Positions 57,737 to 64,000 of a stretch of 64,000 nt of DNA are shown here, in pieces; position 1 is the first letter of the stretch; each line of letters opens with the position of its first letter. The translations under genes were made by a program, and so were the position numbers. The notes below the pieces were generated by a model. It saw only the letters and a program-made list of their open reading frames with translations, had not been told where the DNA came from and searched no databases. This DNA comes from Ciborinia camelliae (lineage: Eukaryota > Ascomycota > Leotiomycetes > Helotiales > Sclerotiniaceae), in contig JANPYM010000006.1 of the NCBI GenBank assembly GCA_025890175.1, positions 2,512,073 through 2,576,072 of the forward strand. The letters are read 5' to 3'.

Positions 57737-59662
57737 ATGGAGGACGAAGAGGTCTTCAAACCTGTTACGGTATGGTGTGGACTGGTGTTTGGTATCGGAA
57801 TTGCGAGGGGCTGACTGGCTGCGGACTAGGCTCTTATTGCGGATCTGAGGAGGCAGTTGGTGGAGAAGGATCGACTTTTGAAGGTTGCTAATGATACTAT
57901 TGCCGAACAAAAGCGCGTGTTAAATGGAGAGGGATGTAGTTTGGCTAGTGGAGTGTCTCATAAGACCACAAAAGCCAAAGATAAAGTGATCGAGGGCCAT
58001 CTGGGAACAATTAATTATCTCCAGCATTTACTATCACTGTGGGAAATACCCATCAAACCCAAATGTAACCTCTATGAAGTCGAATCGGGAAAGGATACAC
58101 TTACCAAGGAACAAAGTCGGATGGTTAATTTGCAAGCGGTTGTATCAAAGAAAGATCAGGTCATTGCAGAGAAGAATCTGCTGTTTTCACGTACGGATGA
58201 CGCGCAGAAGGTAACCACTTGCCGCTATCAAGACATAGAAGTATTGAATTTGGGTTTTGATTGCTATGAGAAGTTGATTGGAGGTGTTGCATGTGAGTTA
58301 CATATTCTTTACTTCCAACCCCAAATTCGAATTCTTACGTGCTCCAGATCCTTACTTAAAAGTCACTAAAGCAACAAGAACGAACAAAGTAGAGGTAAAA
58401 GATCTTGCGAAGCTGATCAAGAGGCAAAATGTTACAATTTCATGGCTTCATCGTAGGTATGAGGAGTTACAGGGCTTGGTCATCAATATGCTACAAGAGG
58501 GAGCCCATTCCAAGCAGATGGAGGCGATGGAAAATTCGTTGAAGATCGCCAACCAAACCATTACAGAAAAGGAGAGGGAGAATACGACATGTAGAAAGTC
58601 AGCATTGTTAGACATGGTAAGATTTACGATCGCAAATTCAGAAAAAGACAAGCAAGTTGAAAAGCTTCGCGAGACCATATCAGCAAAAGACCAAATCATC
58701 ACGGACCAAGAAAACAATATTGAGCGTATGCAGGAGATCCAAAAGTGGCAAAAGAAACGTCGCGAAGAGAAACGTTGCCGTCAGAGTAACCTGAGGGATG
58801 CGTTACCACTTTTTGGGGATTTAGAGGTCCCTGAGCTAGCAGGTGCATCTGACTTAGGTAAGTAACAACTATCACTGTGTTTTGGTGTTACTGACACTAA
58901 AATTTAGCAGAAAAAGACCTCAAATACAAGGTTGAGAAGGTGCAGCTGGACATTAATAAGGGAGAGGCGATCAATTTCGATGTCATTAAACACCTGTGCG
59001 TTCAGCTTCAGTATCTTCATAAACGGTACACGGATGTCAACTCCTCCTACAAGAATCTCAAAGCGACGGAAACACTCAAAAAACCAACATACGAGGTCGG
59101 TCTGAAGATTCGAGCTCGCAAGATGGAGTTTGATCTTGCAGCTCGGACGGGTTCCACGCCCCGAGAAAAGGTCATAAACCCCGGAAACCTCGCTGCTCAT
59201 GGTGCCGACGGAGTTGCCGATGCTCATATGGTCAACAAATACGATCCCAAAACCGGAAGCGCGGTCAGGGGACGATCATCCCCAGGCTTCAGGGAGCAAT
59301 ACGAAAACAACTATCTCTTTCCTCCCGAAATCACACTCAGCTTCTCCGTGTTGGATGTCAGCCATGAGGCATACTTTTCGCATTTTATCTGCTTGATGAA
59401 CTGGTATGAAAATCTCCGATTGTGGCAACTGGAGGGCATCGTTGGGCCTAGCTATGCGATGCTGAGAACACGTGTCAAGGATCTCATCACGTTGATATAT
59501 CCCTTGGAACAATTCGTCAATAGCGACGAGTTTGAGGGGGACGATGAAGTCATGAATGAATTTGTCGATTTGATGCCTGTAATGACCAAACTAGAGGATG
59601 CACATGTAGAATACCGTGCGAACTTGGGACAATTTACTCGCAAAGGGTTGAAGCGAGCTTGA
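57737..59662 (+). CDS. coiled-coil protein E of the local family
   Basis: Four exons, 57737-57769, 57830-58292, 58348-58857, 58908-59662, giving 586 aa. Exon 1 codes just 11 residues (MEDEEVFKPVT), the same layout as gene F. Coiled-coil segments lie at about 12-60, 100-150 and 190-330 (repeats of SKKDQVIAEK and SAKDQIITDQ type). The C-terminal domain (about 400-586) has KIRARKMEF, the signature GNLAAHGADGVADAHMV (from 428), FREQYENNYLFPPE and WYENLRLWQLEGIVGP. The last intron ends TTTAGCAG, a tandem acceptor; both choices keep the frame. It sits 215 bp upstream of F, in the same direction, as a tandem duplicate. Function unknown. Confidence 0.82.
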
Positions 59663-59877
59663 GAGCATGATATGAGTACCTTGGCCGTTAATGTTATCTC
59701 GGGGGTTCTTAAAACACATATTGAATTTTTTCATTAGATGGCTCTGTAATTCACTTTTGTCTTTCCTACCTGTAATAAAATCTTCTACAATCTCGCAGTC
59801 CCGATATTCTTCACCCAACTTTATTTTTCTGATTTGGTTTCCGTGACATATTTTCTTCCGAGACTCGCGGACAAATA

Positions 59878-61028
59878 ATGGAGGAAGAAGATCTTTTCCA
59901 GCCTATTAAGGTGTGTTCTCGATCTTTGATTCGTGATACTCTTGCTTAAGACTAAACCGAACCCTCAGGCTGTCATTGCCGATCTGAAGCGCAAGTTGGC
60001 TGAAAAGGAGACGGAGTTGGCATTTGAAAAAATACGCAATCAGAATCTATGTGCCTTGGTTTTCAAGCGGGACATGAGGATCGAGGAACTCGAGAATGCT
60101 ATTTCAAAGAAGGATCGAATCATTGCTGAGAAAGACTTGCTTCTTTCGGATCCGGATGGTGATCAGAAAGTCACTTTTCATCGCCATCAAGAGCTGGAAA
60201 TAGTGGTCATAAAACCCGGTCTGTGGTGGCTGCTAAGTATGTTTCCCCACGAATTGCGAGAACCATTTCTAATGCATCTCAGACAGAGGCGACGACATCA
60301 GTAAGATTGTGAAAGTTCAAAAGATACCAATTGAGGACATGGCACAGGCTATATCCACTCAGAATTTCATGATTAATTGGCTCTATGAAAGATACCATGA
60401 GTTAAAGAAGATGAAGCTCCAGTTAATCGAGGAGAAAGACCAAAGAGAGTTCACGTATAATCTTGGCCTTTTTGTTCGTGCTCGAAGGATGGAACACGCT
60501 CTGGCAAAAAGTACAAAATCCGTTCCCAGAGAAAGAACTATAGTAGCAGGAAACCATGCAGCACATGGCGCTAATGCAATCTGCGATGCACATATGGTCA
60601 TGAAGCTTGATCCAGAAGCTAGAACACACACGGGAGGAAATACTTCCAAATTGAACATATACTCGGGGTTTAGGGATCACTACGAGGAGATGTATCTCCT
60701 TTCACCTGAGACCGTTTCCAAATGGGCGGACGATATTAAGAATTACTGGAAGTTTTTAAGTCTGCTCGACTTCTATGAAGGTTTGAGATTGTGGAATTCC
60801 GAAGGCCTCGTAGGCTGTAGATATAGGTTCCTCAGGCAACGGGTCAAAAATCTCATCGATAAGCTTCGATTTGAAGATGGATATTATGACGACAATTATT
60901 TATATTTAAACGAGGGTGCTTCTCAAGAATATCATAAATTGGAAAATATTTTCAGAGAACTGTTGAAAGCTCATAGAGATCATCGCATGACTCAACGAGG
61001 CTCAAGTGGACACTTGACAGAAGCATGA
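59878..61028 (+). CDS. coiled-coil protein F of the local family
   Basis: Three exons, 59878-59910, 59969-60236, 60283-61028, giving 348 aa. Exon 1 again encodes 11 residues (MEEEDLFQPIK), followed by AVIADLKRKLAEKE, matching E's ALIADLRRQLVEKD. A short coiled coil (12-75) contains SKKDRIIAEKDLLLSD, the counterpart of E's block. The C-terminal domain has FVRARRMEHA, the signature GNHAAHGANAICDAHMV (from 190), FRDHYEEMYLLSPE and FYEGLRLWNSEGLVG. F is a shorter paralogue of E that lacks E's middle coiled coil. Function unknown. Confidence 0.83.
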
Positions 61029-61960
61029 GGGCATGCAATGGAGGATGATAGCCAGGCCATGGGAGGTTGGGCAGTAGACGGTCGCCAATCTACAGGAAAA
61101 GGGTGATACTTCTTTACTACTATTTTTGTTTCCCATGTATTCCTTCAAAATTCTTGCTAGCTTCTCTTCAGCCTTCTCTAGCAAATCCAAGAACCAATCT
61201 TCAGACGATATGATATGGTCATCGACAGGCGTTTACGCAGCTAGATCGAACTAGAAGTTACTTTGACAATGGATAAGGGGGCGCGCAATGCTTTGGTATT
61301 TTATTTCATTCTGCAAGTCAAGACGTGATGAGGTTAGTGTTGTGAACAACATCAGATTCAGTCTAGCATTCTAATACAAAAAAACAATCGGCCACAAAAC
61401 GTTTAACTTTATGAATAAAGATCTTAGTCTAGAGCTTACTCTGTCCTTTCAAGTTAAATGCACACTTTGATTTTTTGATACGTATTTACCAGGCAAATCT
61501 TTTATTTCTACTCCTTATTGGACTCTGATAGCTACATGGTAGGTTCAAATACCTCATCCCCAACTATTTAAGCAATGTGAACATTAATTACCACAGCGAC
61601 AGTGAATCTACAAATTCTTAGAATCTATCTTACGCAAAACAATTATACACTGATAGCTCCATCTCTCCAAGGAAAAATCAATCTAGTTAAACTTCCGTCA
61701 AGGTACTGTGGAGGCAGGAGTGATTAGTAACCATTACGTAATCATTCTCTTATTCAGTTAGTATAAATTATCTAGTTTAGCTAGCAAACAATGAAACCAT
61801 CCCTTTCCCACTTAATACAAAACTCCCGACCTTACAGTAGGTAGGTACAATCTGTAGCAGAGTATAGTTTAGAAAAACAAGCCGAATCCATTACATGACG
61901 ATACTATAGTATAATCCGTCTTCACCACCCATGGTGATACCAGCACTCATATTAACCCAA
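61029..61960. other. intergenic, no gene seen
   Basis: AT-rich, with no supported frame. Confidence 0.4.
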
Positions 61961-62690
61961 TCATATTCCCCCACACCTTACTTCCAAATCCTCCATCTCC
62001 AGTCTTGGAGAAGTTGAATCACTTCCAACCATATCAACTTGGATGAAATCACTTAGTCGAGTCACCACATCATCGGCCTTGCCATTCTTCAAAGACTGAT
62101 TATCCATCAATCTTTTTGGAGAGACTTTCATGCCGTCCGTCTCTTTGACTTATAACAAGACTTTATCATCTGCTCTTTGCCTCGGCAATCCAACTCTGAT
62201 AATGGTTCGATATATTGTCCTGCCATTCCCTCCTCCGAATCATTCTTATACTTCGGAAGGGACAAGCCCCTACCAACCGCAATGATGCATGGTCGGCCAA
62301 TACCGTAAAATCTGTCTCGGTCCAGAGACCAGACATACCACTAGCATGGTACGGCCTTCAGGAAAGATTCTTAATGCTTCTTGTATATGTTGCTCCGTAT
62401 CGGAATCCAATGCAGTGGTAGCTTCATCGAATGCACCAATCGGTTTCCGGCGTAACGACATTATAGTCGTCCTGCCATTGCCATCGCTTTCGTATGAGCT
62501 GATAGCCCTTAAAATCAAATCACCCCCCCAGTCAGAAACAGCCCCAGCATCAACAACCTCCGATCCCGCGGTACTCTCATCCGTCCTCCCAGATACCCAC
62601 CCCTCCATTCCCCCCCTCCCATCCTCCTTGATCAAATCTAATAAGACCAAACCACAATCAACCTCGGTAGCGAAGTCGATTGGGCGAACC
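61961..62690 (-). pseudogene. ABC-transporter remnant
   Basis: On the minus strand around 62440-62370 the frame reads AFDEATTALDSDTEQHIQEA followed by LRIFPEGRTMLVV. This is the Walker B/D-loop region of an ABC nucleotide-binding domain, closest in style to half-transporters of the HMT1/ABCB6 type. The Walker A and signature (LSGGQ) segments are absent and the H-loop region is broken. Further downstream, 62150-61961 gives another protein-like stretch (MKVSPKRLMDN, LSDFIQVDMVGSDS) in a different frame. I read the whole as a deleted, frameshifted copy of a transporter gene. Confidence 0.55.
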
Positions 62691-63228
62691 ATGTGCTTGC
62701 TGGTGTTGATCCCTATAGTTTACTGACTTTTCGGTCCGGTGTATGATCTTCCCAGCAGCCGCGAAATCCGACTCCACGTTTAAGAGTTCTTCAACACTTG
62801 GTGGCTTTGGCTGAAAAGTCCATCGCATTGGTTGTTGTGCTGGTGCAGATGCCGGCGACGGAGGAAATCCAGGAATGGGATAAAAAGGGGGAAATCCAGA
62901 ATCTACTGGAACAAAACCATTGGGGTTATTCCACGCAAGGGAGGAATTATCATGACAGTTCCACCTAAATAATGTGGGCTCATCGTAACGGGGGCAGGAC
63001 GATGACTAGTTGGTGTATCTGGAGGGATACTGATAGGAACTAGCCTCTTATCAAGACATTGAGGTAACCCAGTACCCCTCCAGCCATCCATTATATATCT
63101 GAAGCATGTCATTATTCTCGCACAATCTTGACATTGGCATTGTGTTCTTCATCAGATGAGGCAAATTTCTTGGCAGACTGCTCCCGGAAAGAACAAATCT
63201 CATCGATATTATCATCATCGCCAGCCAT
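62658..63228 (-). pseudogene. possible small gene or relic, frame broken
   Basis: An ATG at 63228 starts an acidic run (MAGDDDNIDEICSFREQSAK) that stops near 63110. A neighbouring frame then gives a Cys-rich piece (CARIMTCFRY), and a third frame gives a Pro/Phe-rich piece (FPPFYPIPGFPPSPAS, MRWTFQPKPPSVEELL) ending at TGA 62660-62658. One 130 nt intron with a weak donor (GTCAAG) could join the first and third pieces. Unknown family; intact gene with an intron or relic cannot be decided by eye. Confidence 0.3.
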
Positions 63229-64000
63229 AATCTGGTCTTATATCCTCAGTACAGAAACCGTACTGTGGAAATTCATCTGCGATATTCAGTGTACCACGAA
63301 AGGTTTATCGAGTAGAAAGTTCAAAATATTTGGGGCCGAATCTAGATGAGTCTCTGACAAGGTTCCAGATGAGATGGGTTCAATTGAGATCTGGTAACTG
63401 TCGGAGCCAATGACTGTATCTGGAGGACCTTGAGATCGAGGTCATTAGAAAATGCACCCAAACTCTACTAATGGTCCAGAGTAACACTAGATTCCGGTTA
63501 GTTACTGCGATGCTCAAGATACCTTGGTACGTACCTAGATAATTGCGATTTCAAAACAGTTGAACTCTAGGTCTCAGTTAAGCAACGCTCACGCCACTTC
63601 GAGAGGAATGCACGCCGAAGCGGCTACAGGAAACGGCATTTGATTCTACATATGACTAATCATTCTCCTTTCACTACACAATCCTTCTCGGCCTCCATCA
63701 CCCCAATAAATATCAGAGCTCGAGCTCAAGTCAAGACCAAAACAAGCCATTGCAAGTTATATTAATTGAATAACTCCCCTCAACCTTCTGGGATGTGTAA
63801 CAGAACCGCACTAAGACCCTCCTCAGTATACCGGTTTAAAAAGTGAAACACATCCCTCACCATGCCCATGGCCTGGTTTCAGACGACGGAAGACCCCATA
63901 CTAAGATGGAAGATTCCATGGGAGAGGAACTTGAATAACTAGCAAGGTTAGTTGGGGAACAGCATAAATGAGTTCCGATTGAGAGAATGGAGACAAACAG
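63229..64000. other. intergenic, no gene seen
   Basis: I found no supported coding region up to the window end. Confidence 0.35.

Noticed and set aside
61535..61560. GGTTCAAATACC resembling a tRNA B box
   Set aside because: No A box or foldable cloverleaf at the proper distance; no tRNA was found anywhere in the window by eye.
1..64000. CRISPR arrays, bacterial operons, ribosome binding sites
   Set aside because: The window is eukaryotic; tandem repeats here have no spacers.

Overview
This 64 kb window is nuclear DNA of a filamentous ascomycete. Genes are split by 45-100 nt introns with GT..AG ends and CTRAY branch sites; the gene set (fungal hybrid histidine kinase, rhodopsin-domain membrane protein, DUF3328/UstYa-type protein, DUF7729 protein, HIS6, CAF1, FAF1) is fungal; AT-rich blocks with stop-riddled relics look RIP-affected. 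A Helotiales/Sclerotiniaceae origin is my guess from overall flavour, not proven here. The sequence has one 10-N assembly gap (9314-9323) and a great deal of microsatellite DNA.

Layout. 0-10 kb: two related ~380 bp TIR elements (pogo/Tigger-like, TA target) in opposite orientation around a leucine-rich-repeat gene and a set of minisatellites. 10-14.5 kb: two paralogous coiled-coil genes on the minus strand (A, B). 15.4-16.5 kb: a decayed minus-strand gene with in-frame stops. 17-25.4 kb: a P450, a rhodopsin-domain membrane protein, a UstYa-family protein with both HxxHC motifs, and a small secreted protein carrying three copies of an AEP(G/E)RFA motif next to basic pairs, separated by AT-rich blocks. 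I read this as a candidate ribosomally synthesised, Kex2-processed peptide (RiPP) locus, the most interesting system here. 25.4-36.5 kb: mostly repeat-rich intergenic DNA with one GPI-type DUF7729 gene. 36.5-50 kb (housekeeping): ARMT1/DUF89 phosphatase, an 11-exon hybrid histidine kinase, complex I NDUFB3, CAF1 deadenylase, FAF1 ribosome-assembly factor; FAF1 and HIS6 (50.2-51 kb) share a 229 bp divergent promoter. 52-61 kb: four more coiled-coil genes (C, D, E, F) that share a C-terminal domain with A and B. 62-63.2 kb: relics, including an ABC-transporter remnant.

Points deserving attention: the putative peptide precursor/UstYa/P450 locus; the six-member coiled-coil family with a (GN)xxAHG-centred domain; a histidine kinase whose phospho-acceptor His codon is split by an intron lacking an AG acceptor; a CAF1 whose first catalytic motif reads DAK instead of DxE; and an ARMT1 intron holding GC-rich hairpins. 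All intron boundaries were assigned by hand from splice consensus, reading-frame closure and family similarity; no transcript data were available.
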